Of a DNA stretch of 64,000 nucleotides, positions 18,347 to 27,338 are shown in pieces. A program made the translations under genes and the position numbers. Origin of the DNA: Shewanella sp. OPT22 (GTDB lineage: Bacteria > Pseudomonadota > Gammaproteobacteria > Enterobacterales > Shewanellaceae). The DNA is taken from the NCBI RefSeq assembly GCF_004168585.1, contig NZ_PGVH01000004.1, forward strand, positions 62,001 through 126,000. The letters run 5' to 3'. Within the stretch, counting starts at the first letter, position 1, and each line of letters starts with the position of its first letter. Under the pieces are notes generated by a model, which did not search any database, had not been told where the DNA came from, and worked only from the letters and a program-made list of their open reading frames with translations.

Positions 18347-19048
18347 GTGACAAGAGCAAAGTTTGCATTAATTAAGCAACACATCGTAAATAAAATTGAA
18401 ATGGGCGAGTGGGAAGAAGGCACAAAGTTGCCATCAGAAAATCAACTTTCGCAAAATTTCAACTGTAGCCGAATGACAGCAAGACGAGCATTGTCCGAAT
18501 TAACGGATGCAGGAATATTAGAACGGAGTCAGGGGATTGGAACGTTCGTCGCTGGTTTGAAATCACAATCATCGATGTTAGAAATTAATAATATTGCTGA
18601 TGAAATAAAAGCTCGTGGTCATGGGTATCAAGCTCGGCAATTACAATTAAGAACGGCCATTGCTGATGCTGAAATTGCGATGGCATTAGGTATCGAAATT
18701 AATAAGCCAGTCTACTACTCCGAAGTCGTACATTATGAGCAAGGCGTACCCTTGCAATTAGAAATTCGATATGTGAATCCAACTCTAGTTCCTGAATATT
18801 TAGATCAAAATTTTAATCAACAAACACCACATGAATACCTTTCTCAGATTGCACCCTTGGCGAAGGCTCATCATAAAATTCAAGCCGCTTTACCGTCCAT
18901 TGAGCAAGTACAAAAACTTGAACTCAAAACAATGGAAGCATGTTTGGTGATCTCAAGACGGACTTGGTCTAATCAAGGTGCTGTCAGTTTCGCAAAATTA
19001 ATTCATCCGGGTAATCGCTTCTACTTGGGTGGCCATATAACTTTCTGA
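18347..19048 (+). CDS. hutC: Histidine utilization repressor
   Basis: GntR-family repressor of the HutC subfamily, which responds to urocanate. Residues 1-70 are the winged helix (KLPSENQLSQNF, CSRMTARRALSEL, GIGTFV) and the remainder is the UTRA ligand-binding domain (YYSEVVHYEQGVPLQLEIRYV near 125, then HKIQAALP). I place the start at GTG 18347 (MTRAKFALIKQH) because GGAG lies just upstream and the 233 residues match the family length. A frame from 18260 would run through the operator and promoter. It is probably transcribed with hutU and hutH. Confidence 0.92.
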   Translation: MTRAKFALIKQHIVNKIEMGEWEEGTKLPSENQLSQNFNCSRMTARRALSELTDAGILERSQGIGTFVAGLKSQSSMLEINNIADEIKARGHGYQARQLQLRTAIADAEIAMALGIEINKPVYYSEVVHYEQGVPLQLEIRYVNPTLVPEYLDQNFNQQTPHEYLSQIAPLAKAHHKIQAALPSIEQVQKLELKTMEACLVISRRTWSNQGAVSFAKLIHPGNRFYLGGHITF

Positions 19049-19156
19049 GGATGTAAATATTCACTAACTAATGATTCTGGTTCGAATTTAAAAATATTAA
19101 AAAAAAATAAATTGATAAGTAAATACTAACTTACGTGATTAAAAGAGGTACCCGAC

Positions 19157-20833
19157 ATGGACAAAAGACATGACAGTAGCCGTAAGATTCTGGCGCCGCA
19201 TGGGACAAAATTGAGTTGTAAAAGTTGGTTAACTGAAGCGCCAATGCGCATGTTAATGAATAACTTACATCCTGATGTTGCTGAAAGACCAGAAGAGTTA
19301 GTTGTGTATGGCGGCATTGGCCGTGCAGCACGTGACTGGGAAAGTTATGACAAAATCGTTGAAACATTACAGCGTCTTGAAGACGATCAAACATTATTAG
19401 TGCAGTCAGGCAAACCTGTCGGTGTGTTTCAAACACACGCTGATGCACCTCGTGTACTGATTGCAAACTCTAATCTTGTTCCACATTGGGCAAATTGGGA
19501 GCATTTTAACGAGCTCGATAAACAAGGGCTGGCGATGTATGGCCAGATGACCGCAGGCTCTTGGATTTACATTGGTACCCAAGGGATCGTTCAGGGTACT
19601 TATGAGACCTTTGTTTCGGTAGCAAAAAAGCACTTTGATGGTGAAGCGACAGGGCGTTGGATTTTAACTGGCGGATTGGGAGGCATGGGTGGTGCACAAT
19701 CATTGGCTGGCACCATGGCAGGGTTTTCTGTGTTGGTGTGTGAAGTGGATGAAACCCGTATCGATTTCCGTTTACGCACTCGCTATGTCGATAAAAAAGC
19801 CAAAACATTGGATGAAGCGCTCGATATCATGAATACAGCAAATGCAGAAGGTAAACCAGTTTCCGTTGGTTTACTGGCTAATGCTGCTGATGTATTTGCA
19901 GAGCTTGTTGAACGAGGAATTACGCCTGATGTGGTCACCGATCAAACCTCAGCACACGATCCACTCAATGGTTATTTGCCACAAGGTTGGACATTAGAGC
20001 AAGCGCAAGCAGAGCGTTCAAAAGATGAAGCTGCTGTGGTTAACGCTGCGAAAGCGTCGATGGCTGTGCAAGTAAAAGCGATGTTGGCACTGCAAGAGCG
20101 TGGTGCAGCAACACTGGATTATGGCAACAACATACGCCAAATGGCGTTTGAAGTTGGTGTAGACAACGCATTCGATTTTCCTGGATTTGTACCAGCCTAT
20201 ATTAGACCGCTTTTCTGTGAAGGCATTGGGCCATTCCGCTGGGTTGCATTATCTGGTGATCCTGAAGACATTTATAAAACCGACGCCAAAGTAAAAGAAT
20301 TAATTCCAGACAACCCACATTTGCACAATTGGTTGGATATGGCTCGTGAACGTATCGCATTCCAAGGCTTACCTGCACGTATTTGTTGGGTTGGATTAGA
20401 AGATCGTGCGCGTTTGGCACTGGCCTTTAATGAAATGGTTAAAACTGGCGAATTGTCAGCGCCTGTTGTTATTGGTCGCGATCACCTTGATTCAGGTTCA
20501 GTTGCGAGTCCTAATAGAGAAACAGAATCCATGATGGATGGATCGGATGCGGTTTCTGATTGGCCGCTACTGAATGCATTATTAAATACAGCAAGCGGTG
20601 CAACGTGGGTTTCACTTCACCACGGCGGTGGTGTGGGGATGGGCTTTAGTCAGCACTCTGGCGTTGTGATTGTGTGTGACGGAAGTGATGCTGCGGCTAA
20701 GCGCGTCGGTAGAGTATTATGGAACGATCCTGCTACAGGCGTGATGCGCCATGCAGACGCTGGCTATGACATTGCAAAAAAATGTGCGACAGAGCAAGGG
20801 TTAGACTTGCCGATGATAAATACCAAGGGTTAA
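19157..20833 (+). CDS. hutU: Urocanate hydratase
   Basis: Second enzyme of histidine degradation; adds water to urocanate to give 4-imidazolone-5-propanoate, using tightly bound NAD+. The 558 residues match the family. [10 protein letters not shown] near residue 175 is the NAD-binding glycine loop, and [12 protein letters not shown] near residue 402 carries the conserved cysteine. GTACCCG separates it from a modest GAGG ribosome binding site. It lies 108 bases after hutC and 12 bases before hutH. The gap is A+T-rich and could hold an additional promoter. Confidence 0.97.
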   Translation: MDKRHDSSRKILAPHGTKLSCKSWLTEAPMRMLMNNLHPDVAERPEELVVYGGIGRAARDWESYDKIVETLQRLEDDQTLLVQSGKPVGVFQTHADAPRVLIANSNLVPHWANWEHFNELDKQGLAMYGQMTAGSWIYIGTQGIVQGTYETFVSVAKKHFDGEATGRWILTGGLGGMGGAQSLAGTMAGFSVLVCEVDETRIDFRLRTRYVDKKAKTLDEALDIMNTANAEGKPVSVGLLANAADVFAELVERGITPDVVTDQTSAHDPLNGYLPQGWTLEQAQAERSKDEAAVVNAAKASMAVQVKAMLALQERGAATLDYGNNIRQMAFEVGVDNAFDFPGFVPAYIRPLFCEGIGPFRWVALSGDPEDIYKTDAKVKELIPDNPHLHNWLDMARERIAFQGLPARICWVGLEDRARLALAFNEMVKTGELSAPVVIGRDHLDSGSVASPNRETESMMDGSDAVSDWPLLNALLNTASGATWVSLHHGGGVGMGFSQHSGVVIVCDGSDAAAKRVGRVLWNDPATGVMRHADAGYDIAKKCATEQGLDLPMINTKG

Positions 20834-20845
20834 GGAGCAAAAATA

Positions 20846-22354
20846 ATGGAACATTTAGTATTACAACCAGGAAAATTAACTCTTGAGCAAATGCGTTTTG
20901 CTAGCCGCAACCCAATTTCATTGTCATTATCAGACAATGCTGTTGAAGGCATAAATCGTAGTGCCGATATGGTACAGACCGTACTTGATGAAGGCCGAAC
21001 GGTTTATGGCATCAATACCGGTTTTGGATTATTAGCCAACACTAAAATTGCCGCAGAAGATTTAGAGCTGTTGCAACGCTCTATCGTGTTATCTCATGCC
21101 GCAGGTGCTGGGCGTTTTATGGACGATAAAACTGTGCGCTTAATGATGTTATTAAAAGTTAACTCATTAAGCCGTGGTTATTCAGGCATACGTTTACGTG
21201 TTATTGAGTTTCTGATCGCCATGATTAACGCAGAAGTTTATCCGTGTGTACGAGAGAAAGGCTCTGTTGGTGCATCGGGTGACCTAGCGCCACTTGCACA
21301 TATGTGCTTGCCTATTCTTGGGGAAGGCGAAGTTCGGTACAAGGGTAAAATAATGCCAAGCCAAGAAGGTTTAGCACTTGCCAATATTCAACCTCTCGAT
21401 TTAGCCGCCAAAGAAGGCTTAGCGTTATTAAATGGTACACAGGCCTCAACAGCATTAGCGCTAGAAGGACTGTTCAACGCTGAAGATCTTCACACACAAG
21501 CGACAGTTATCGGTGCAATGAGTGTTGAAGCTGCAATGGGCAGTCGTAGTCCATTTGATGCACGAATTCATGAGATTCGTGGTCAGCAAGGGCAAATAGA
21601 TAGCGCGGCCATGTTCCGTAGTTTACTTGGCGATACTTCTGAGATTTCAGAAAGTCATAAAAATTGTGAAAAGGTACAAGATCCGTATTCACTGCGTTGC
21701 CAGCCACAAGTATTGGGAGCATGCTTAACACAAATTCGCAATGCTGCTGACACTCTCAAAACGGAAGCCAATGGTGTTACCGATAACCCACTCGTCTTCT
21801 TTGATAATGGTGACATTATTTCAGGTGGTAATTTTCATGCTGAGCCAGTGGCTATGGCAGCGGATAATTTAGCGATTGCCATTGCCGAAATTGGCTCTCT
21901 GTCTGAGCGAAGAATGGCATTGCTGATTGATTCAAGTTTGTCAAAACTACCGCCATTCTTAGTGGATAATGGTGGTGTGAATTCAGGCTTTATGATTGCT
22001 CAAGTTACGTCTGCTGCATTAGCATCGGAGAACAAAACCTTTGCGCATCCTGCCTCAGTTGACAGTTTACCAACGTCGGCGAACCAAGAAGATCACGTGT
22101 CAATGGCAACGTTTGCCGCTCGTCGCTTACGAGATATGTCAGAAAATACCCGTGGTATTTTGGCTATTGAATGGTTAGCGGCAGCACAAGGGCTTGATTT
22201 CAGAACTCCGTTAGAACCAAGCAAACCAATAGCAGAAGCAAAAGCGTGTTTACGTGAAAAAGTTTCACACTATGATCGTGACCGTTACTTTGGGCCAGAT
22301 ATTGAGATGGCGACCGAGTTGCTTGAGGGTGAAAGCTTACTTTTAATTATTTGA
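20846..22354 (+). CDS. hutH: Histidine ammonia-lyase
   Basis: First enzyme of the pathway; deaminates histidine to urocanate. The MIO prosthetic group forms from Ala-Ser-Gly in [15 protein letters not shown] near residues 142-146. Other family blocks are YGINTGFG near residue 53, the [14 protein letters not shown] region near residue 329 and [14 protein letters not shown] near residue 411. At 502 residues it is the usual length. AAGGAG precedes the ATG, and the gene follows hutU closely in one operon. Confidence 0.97.
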   Translation: MEHLVLQPGKLTLEQMRFASRNPISLSLSDNAVEGINRSADMVQTVLDEGRTVYGINTGFGLLANTKIAAEDLELLQRSIVLSHAAGAGRFMDDKTVRLMMLLKVNSLSRGYSGIRLRVIEFLIAMINAEVYPCVREKGSVGASGDLAPLAHMCLPILGEGEVRYKGKIMPSQEGLALANIQPLDLAAKEGLALLNGTQASTALALEGLFNAEDLHTQATVIGAMSVEAAMGSRSPFDARIHEIRGQQGQIDSAAMFRSLLGDTSEISESHKNCEKVQDPYSLRCQPQVLGACLTQIRNAADTLKTEANGVTDNPLVFFDNGDIISGGNFHAEPVAMAADNLAIAIAEIGSLSERRMALLIDSSLSKLPPFLVDNGGVNSGFMIAQVTSAALASENKTFAHPASVDSLPTSANQEDHVSMATFAARRLRDMSENTRGILAIEWLAAAQGLDFRTPLEPSKPIAEAKACLREKVSHYDRDRYFGPDIEMATELLEGESLLLII

Positions 22355-22403
22355 TAGTAGATCTAGGGCTGTGATTTAGCAGCCCAATGTAATAAAAGAT
22401 AAA

Positions 22404-22682
22404 TCAAGAGGGCAGTCTGTATTTTGGTGTAACGCCTGCTCTTTTGGCGGCATCAATATGGATTTGATTGAGTGATTTATCAATTGGTTTGAAAGTTTGA
22501 GTTTCGAAATTCTTAACTATATCCTCCAGAGCATCCCAAGTAGGCTCTGGGTAACACTTAATGACTGCAGATATTAATTCTTTATCGTGAACCGAAAGAG
22601 AATAAAAACCTTCCATATACCTAGGATTATTTAAAAAAACGTTGAAGTTTTGAGGTGAATCAGATGCTTCTGCAAGGCGCAA
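22404..22682 (-). CDS. Fragment 4 (3' end) of broken repeat protein gene
   Basis: 92 codons from TTG 22682, but the frame is open back to the TAA at 22758 and encodes ADPEECADCTPALRAKCF, a Cys-rich helix-like piece. There is no ribosome binding site for an independent start. It ends in TGA 49 bases from the convergent hutH stop. Best read as the former C-terminus of the larger gene. Confidence 0.5.
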   Translation of the reverse strand: MRLAEASDSPQNFNVFLNNPRYMEGFYSLSVHDKELISAVIKCYPEPTWDALEDIVKNFETQTFKPIDKSLNQIHIDAAKRAGVTPKYRLPS

Positions 22683-22757
22683 GAAACATTTAGCTCTTAA
22701 TGCAGGTGTACAGTCTGCACATTCTTCAGGGTCAGCAATAATAGTGTTATAGAGCCA

Positions 22758-23846
22758 TTAGGTCTGCTCTCGTCCTATTTTATCTGCGATATTTAACAGT
22801 AACTTGTTAATTTCAGACAGTTGCTGTGGAGCTGAAATTGTAAGAGGACTTACCTTAGCAGTAGCCATGTCGGTGGTTGGGGTAACTTGTCCCAATGAGT
22901 CGTCTTGGAGACGTTCGGGGGAGATTGGTGGGAATTCAGCATAAGGATCATAATCTGGCAACTGAATTGATGGTCGATTTTCTTCAAGGTGTAAAAACAC
23001 ACTTAAGAAACCCTCGCCACTTCCAGATGGGCTTTGCTTATAAAGTTCTAACTTCGTGCTAGCCGATGTGATTGTATCTTCTTCACTTAATGTAATGCTC
23101 TGAGGGAGTAATGTTTCAGCTAGAATTTCACCATTAAACGATAGCCTCATATAACCATTAGCAGTGCCAATTCCGCCATATTCAAATTTGAAACTAGATT
23201 TATCAGTACATAATTCAGCGAGCCTAATGAATGCATTAGCACGTTTATCTGCTGGTACTTCCTTTGAAACCACTAATTCAAAAATATGTGATGCATGTTT
23301 CCAATTAAATTTTCCATGCAATTGTTTGTCTATGCAAGAAAATAATTGAGAGCGGGTCGTTACTAACTTTTGTTGCTGTTCTAATTTCTGTGTATGTAAT
23401 GTAGCTTGCTCAACTTCTAGTTGTCTTTGAATATTTTCTTTCCGTGCAAGCTCCGCTTTTATCTGTTGAAGCTCAGTTGATTTTTCATGCGCTTGTCTTC
23501 GAGCAAAATTTTGAAATGTCATAATTCGACTTTCGCCAGGTTTAGCTAGGTTAAAGTTTTCTTCTCCTTTATCTTCTTGTATAAGGCATTCAATCATATC
23601 GTTAAATTCTGGTTCTGTGCTAACGTATTGAAATGACCCTCTTATTTGTCCGTCTACAATGATAAACAAATGAGTGTCCTTTGCTTGGCCGACTTGATAG
23701 TCAACCAGCTGAAAAGGATTAGATGATATAAATTGGTCTTCTTTCTGGCACAGCCATTTTAGATTTAAAACGCTTTTTATTACCTCAAACTTATTCATTG
23801 GAGAGTGAGTTAACTGCCAGTTGATATATTCAATGAGCTGAAGCAC
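22758..23846 (-). CDS. Fragment 3 of broken repeat protein gene
   Basis: 362 codons; the GTG at 23846 is only the first possible start after the TGA, and open frame extends 29 codons further upstream. Residues about 117-163 form a Gln/Glu/Lys-rich coiled coil. Residues about 203-290 are beta-rich (FKFEYGGIGTANGYMRL), a possible fifth repeat. A Pro-rich stretch follows near 295-335. It ends at TAA, beyond which the same frame continues for 117 codons. Confidence 0.55.
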   Translation of the reverse strand: MLQLIEYINWQLTHSPMNKFEVIKSVLNLKWLCQKEDQFISSNPFQLVDYQVGQAKDTHLFIIVDGQIRGSFQYVSTEPEFNDMIECLIQEDKGEENFNLAKPGESRIMTFQNFARRQAHEKSTELQQIKAELARKENIQRQLEVEQATLHTQKLEQQQKLVTTRSQLFSCIDKQLHGKFNWKHASHIFELVVSKEVPADKRANAFIRLAELCTDKSSFKFEYGGIGTANGYMRLSFNGEILAETLLPQSITLSEEDTITSASTKLELYKQSPSGSGEGFLSVFLHLEENRPSIQLPDYDPYAEFPPISPERLQDDSLGQVTPTTDMATAKVSPLTISAPQQLSEINKLLLNIADKIGREQT

Positions 23847-23933
23847 CGCTTGTTGGTTTTGTGCTTCTATTTCAGGTAAATCATCTTTTGAGAGCTGCTT
23901 ACTTGAATACAGTTTGTCTCCTAAAACTTCTGA

Positions 23934-24707
23934 TCAATCTTGGAATGAGGTATTGACTTTTTCAAGAGAAAAATTTTCGTTTTGGGAACGTATAGCGATG
24001 GAAACATCAAATTCCCAATATTTCTTTGTTTTTCTAACATCTAAAAACAATCTATCGCTAAAATTAGCTGGTGCATTTTCCATTAATCTTGCAAATGCTT
24101 GAAGTTGCTGCAGTGCGATTTCTCGTTTTGGTTCATCAGTCCATTCCCCAGAATCCGGTGCTGAACTAGAAGACGGTTTTTCAAGGCGAGTCGTTACATT
24201 GAGCATTAATTTAACGTGAGGCTTCAGTGAGCGATATTGTTCATCATTCTCACAAGAGTCCGATAATTGCTGTAAAATTAGCAATTCATTACGTTTCTTT
24301 TGAACATAGCGGTTAAGTGTTTCCAATCGTGAAAGTAACTGTTCCCTCATATCACTATCTGATAAGCGTGCATCAGTTTTATCGTTAGCACCGATGATTG
24401 TTGGTGATTTTTGCAATTTTTTAATGTGCTGTGCAATTTCCCCGTTTTCACCATATAAAGCATTAATTTGTTCTAATGTTAGTTCCGACTCCCATTTAGC
24501 AAGATTATTGACTTGCTCTGCGTGCCAATCACTGATCATTGTTAAGTTCTGCATCGTTTGCTCATATACCGCTTGATCTTGAGGTACACACTTCTCATTT
24601 TCTATAGCAATAAAGGCTGCTAAATCATCTGCATATTCTTGGAACAAGCATGGAATAAAGATCTTTACAGCATTAACGGTGACAGTTACTGGCTTACTAC
24701 TTTTCAT
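23934..24707 (-). CDS. Fragment 2 of broken repeat protein gene
   Basis: 257 codons from an ATG at 24707 that lies inside a repeat copy and lacks a ribosome binding site, so it is probably not a natural start. The frame is open upstream to the T tract. Residues about 30-170 are helical and charged. The final 60 residues hold another repeat copy (APANFSDRLFLDV) before TGA. No function recognised. Confidence 0.55.
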   Translation of the reverse strand: MKSSKPVTVTVNAVKIFIPCLFQEYADDLAAFIAIENEKCVPQDQAVYEQTMQNLTMISDWHAEQVNNLAKWESELTLEQINALYGENGEIAQHIKKLQKSPTIIGANDKTDARLSDSDMREQLLSRLETLNRYVQKKRNELLILQQLSDSCENDEQYRSLKPHVKLMLNVTTRLEKPSSSSAPDSGEWTDEPKREIALQQLQAFARLMENAPANFSDRLFLDVRKTKKYWEFDVSIAIRSQNENFSLEKVNTSFQD

Positions 24708-24817
24708 AGTATCAGGCGAAGATAGGTTGAGTTTAATGCAAGTATTTGGAGTTTTAGGTAATATTGAAATAAGAGCTTTTAAACTAGATACTTTGTCATG
24801 TGTTGAATAATTATCTT

Positions 24818-25675
24818 TTAAAAAAAACAGTTGTATGCGGTTTCAGTTATGTCTTGATTGCCCCCGTTACTCAATGACAGAGATAGGACTGTTTGTGCGA
24901 GTTCACAAACTGATTGTACTGGGTCAACTGCGAACGAAGGTTTGGTGTAATTGAAAATTTCTATACCTAACATTGATAATGAAAGGCTATTTTTTTCAAG
25001 ATCAACCGACAATTGGACTCTATCTCGATATCCTGGAGGTAGCTGTGTCTTCATCTGTTCGTATGCGCAACCTATTGCTCTTACACCTTTATCGAAGTTT
25101 TCATCTGTATCTCCTTTTTCAAGTAATTGCAGATACGCATCCATTATTGGCTGGCAAATACGTATAGCACCAACTGACTTTTGTTTATTTTCAAAAGAAT
25201 TGACTGCTTTTTGAAACTGTTCACTGGCCATCTCATAAACTAAACGATTACATGCTTCATCAGTAAGCCTATTAGTGTAGTCTGAACCAAGCTCGCATAC
25301 GGTTGTTCCTGCAACTTTAAAAACCAATTGTTGATTTTCGGGAGTGAAGTCAATGGTCAGTAAGTCTTGATTACGTGGAGGTAGTGTCGCTTTAAAATCA
25401 ATAAACTCTTTGTAGGCGCTAGTTGGAGCACTTATATTCTTATTATCATAGGGCGCTGCAGTTAAAAACTCATCGTAGGATTGGAAGAAAGGAATATTGG
25501 AGACTGATATGTCTTGTTCAATACCAAGCTCACGAAGTTGTTGCTGTAAAACTTCTTGTGCTTGTTGAGTTTGTGCATGAAAGTTTAAGGTTGTAGCTTC
25601 ATCATCACACTCATATGCATCACTTTGATTGACAGAGTAGTCACTTATAGAATTACTCAAATCTGAAACTGACAT
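24818..25675 (-). CDS. Fragment 1 of broken repeat protein gene
   Basis: 285 codons from ATG 25675 to a TAA inside an A/T run. The N-terminus (MSVSDLSNS) is Ser-rich, without signal peptide; residues 30-50 are Gln-rich and helical. Two copies of the LPP repeat lie at residues 86-150 (LPPRNQDLLTIDF) and 200-265 (LPPGYRDRVQLSVDL), 114 residues apart. The end, YNCFF, coincides with the eight-T tract. As the 5' piece it could still be expressed, alone or with slippage. No function recognised. Confidence 0.6.
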   Translation of the reverse strand: MSVSDLSNSISDYSVNQSDAYECDDEATTLNFHAQTQQAQEVLQQQLRELGIEQDISVSNIPFFQSYDEFLTAAPYDNKNISAPTSAYKEFIDFKATLPPRNQDLLTIDFTPENQQLVFKVAGTTVCELGSDYTNRLTDEACNRLVYEMASEQFQKAVNSFENKQKSVGAIRICQPIMDAYLQLLEKGDTDENFDKGVRAIGCAYEQMKTQLPPGYRDRVQLSVDLEKNSLSLSMLGIEIFNYTKPSFAVDPVQSVCELAQTVLSLSLSNGGNQDITETAYNCFF

Positions 25676-25880
25676 TTTATTTTCTAAATGGTTTGATTAG
25701 TTTCTACATATTACGATGTACTTTTTACAAATACCCAGTTAATTATTGTTTAATAAATCATCGGCGTTTGGCGCTCGGTAGTTGCAATGTTAATCATTAA
25801 AGTAATAGGTTTATTGAACTTATGCGTTTAGTAAAGTCAAATGTTATATATACCGTTATACAAGTCAGTTTGGGGAAATA

Positions 25881-26609
25881 ATGAAAATGCTCAAGAATCT
25901 AAAAGTATGGTTTAGCATATTCGCTGTAGCAGTGGTTTGTAATCTTACTATTTTAAGTCAACCATATGCTGCAGAGTTTAATCAACCGCACATCAATGTT
26001 ACTGGCGTGAGCCAAATTGAAGTAAAACCAGATACCGCAAACATCTCGATTTCAGTTAGTGTCGTTAAACCCAAGGCAATCGAAGCAAAAGAGGCAGCCG
26101 ATCATGCTGTTGCCAACTTAATGAAACGCCTTACAAAATTTGATCTGAAGAAAGGTGATATTACGAGTGCTAATTTAAACTTAAGTACTGAATATCGTTA
26201 CCCACCTAAGCAAGAGCGACAGCTCGTTGGTTTTAGGGCCTCGAGAGATATTAAGTTATCAGTTTCAAACCTCGACAAGATCAGTAAAATACTCGACGAG
26301 TCGATTAAGTCAGGCGTCAACCAAGTAAATAGCATCAATTTTAGTGTTAAAGATAAAAATAAGTATCTAGAAGAAGCGAGAGCTCTAGCAATTAAAGACG
26401 CAAAAGTAAAAGCCCGAGCACTCGCAAAAGGGTTTGATTCAAAGCTTGCTGGTGTTTGGGAAATTCGCTATCAAAATATGCAACCATCGGAACGACCTGT
26501 CTTTAAAGAAAGAATGATGTTCAGTAGTGCTGCTGCAACTGATAATGGCTATCAAAATTCAAAAATCACCTTTAGTGATAGAGTACAAGTCGTGTTTCTA
26601 ATAAAATAA
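25881..26609 (+). CDS. SIMPL domain (DUF541) periplasmic protein
   Basis: A 242-residue exported protein. It has a signal peptide with a hydrophobic core at residues 8-25 and likely cleavage after SQPYAA. Next comes the SIMPL/DUF541 domain, with INVTGVSQIEVKPDTANISISV near residue 38, a central VGFRASRDIKLSV strand pair and the C-terminal ARALAIKDAKVKARALAKGF helix. Family members such as E. coli YggE are linked to oxidative stress, but the biochemical role is not settled. GGGG precedes the ATG. It is divergent from the broken repeat gene and 27 bases ahead of the phosphatase gene. Confidence 0.88.
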   Translation: MKMLKNLKVWFSIFAVAVVCNLTILSQPYAAEFNQPHINVTGVSQIEVKPDTANISISVSVVKPKAIEAKEAADHAVANLMKRLTKFDLKKGDITSANLNLSTEYRYPPKQERQLVGFRASRDIKLSVSNLDKISKILDESIKSGVNQVNSINFSVKDKNKYLEEARALAIKDAKVKARALAKGFDSKLAGVWEIRYQNMQPSERPVFKERMMFSSAAATDNGYQNSKITFSDRVQVVFLIK

Positions 26610-26636
26610 TCCTTTATTTGATTTTGGAGTATTACG

Positions 26637-27314
26637 TTGTTTCCTTATCAATGGGTGTTGTTTGATGCCGATGAAACCTTATTTCATTTTGATGCACATG
26701 CAGGTTTGAAGCACCTACTTAAGCAGTATGAAGTCGATTTTACTGATGCTGATTATGAAGAATATCAAAAAATAAACCACGGTTTATGGCTACAATATCA
26801 AGCGGGCAACATCACTGCACAACAGTTACAAGTGACTCGCTTTAATACTTGGTCTGACAGGCTGGGTGTTGAAGCAGGGCAGCTTAACGCCGGTTTTTTA
26901 GATGCGATGGCTTTTGTGAGTCAACCTATCAAAGGTGTGCTTGAAGTGTTGGAAACGTTATCCTCAAAAACAAACATTGGTATTATAACCAACGGATTTA
27001 CAGCGTTACAAAAAAAACGCTTAACGAATACTGGAGTTGATCAATTTATTGACTTACTTGTCATATCTGAAGAAGTCGGCGCAGCCAAACCTGAGAGTAA
27101 GATTTTTGAATATGCGCTTGAGAGAATGGGTAATCCAAGACCGAATAAAGTGCTCATGGTTGGTGACAATCTTGATACAGATATTCTAGGCGGTAATCAA
27201 ATGGGTTTTGATACGTGTTTGTTTAATCCTAAACGACTTAACTCCACCGATATTACAGCTGATTTCGAATTAAATGACTTTTATTCCTTTTTCAGTCTGC
27301 TTGAGTTGTCCTGA
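26637..27314 (+). CDS. HAD-family pyrimidine 5'-nucleotidase (YjjG-like)
   Basis: A 225-residue HAD hydrolase of the YjjG type, which dephosphorylates dUMP and related or non-canonical pyrimidine nucleotides. Motif I is VLFDADETLFHFD near residue 7, motif II is IITNGF near 115, motif III is the Lys in GAAKPESKIF near 148 and motif IV is MVGDNLDTDILGG near 175. The start is TTG at 26637, supported by TTGGAG eight bases upstream; no ATG fits the family N-terminus. It is probably cotranscribed with the SIMPL gene. Confidence 0.85.
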   Translation: MFPYQWVLFDADETLFHFDAHAGLKHLLKQYEVDFTDADYEEYQKINHGLWLQYQAGNITAQQLQVTRFNTWSDRLGVEAGQLNAGFLDAMAFVSQPIKGVLEVLETLSSKTNIGIITNGFTALQKKRLTNTGVDQFIDLLVISEEVGAAKPESKIFEYALERMGNPRPNKVLMVGDNLDTDILGGNQMGFDTCLFNPKRLNSTDITADFELNDFYSFFSLLELS

Positions 27315-27338
27315 GTCAAACTAGCTCCCAGCGCAAGG

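Larger units (their letters stand above)
22404..25675 (-). pseudogene. Broken giant repeat protein gene (about 1,090 codons, three lesions)
   Basis: Four consecutive minus-strand ORFs (25675-24818, 24707-23934, 23846-22758, 22682-22404) read as one interrupted gene. The last three are in the same frame, separated only by TGA at 23934-23936 and TAA at 22758-22760; the 29 and 25 codons between them are open and protein-like. The first ORF ends at an eight-T run (24820-24827 on the plus strand is eight A); re-reading one T enters the next frame with no stop. A repeated motif, LPP-x3-D followed by alternating beta strands and a GxxIF/GTTV turn, occurs at about 25226-25420, 24881-25078, 24609-24790, 23937-24116 and less clearly 23073-23240. 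The third copy spans the supposed start at 24707, which shows that start is artificial. The joined product would match the giant proteins A and B in size but does not align with them. Confidence 0.75.

Noticed and set aside
22366-22385. GGGCTG/CAGCCC hairpin after hutH
   Set aside because: Only six base pairs with an eight-base loop and no T run on either strand; too weak to call a terminator.
23934-23936. TGA as a selenocysteine or recoded codon
   Set aside because: No Cys-like context or visible SECIS hairpin, and a further TAA and a frameshift in the same gene point to decay. Other genes in the window use TGA as stop.
9536-25675. Broken repeat gene as a third copy of giant proteins A/B
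   Set aside because: Size and location fit, but I could not align its beta-rich repeats or coiled coil with the ankyrin-like or helical domains of A and B.
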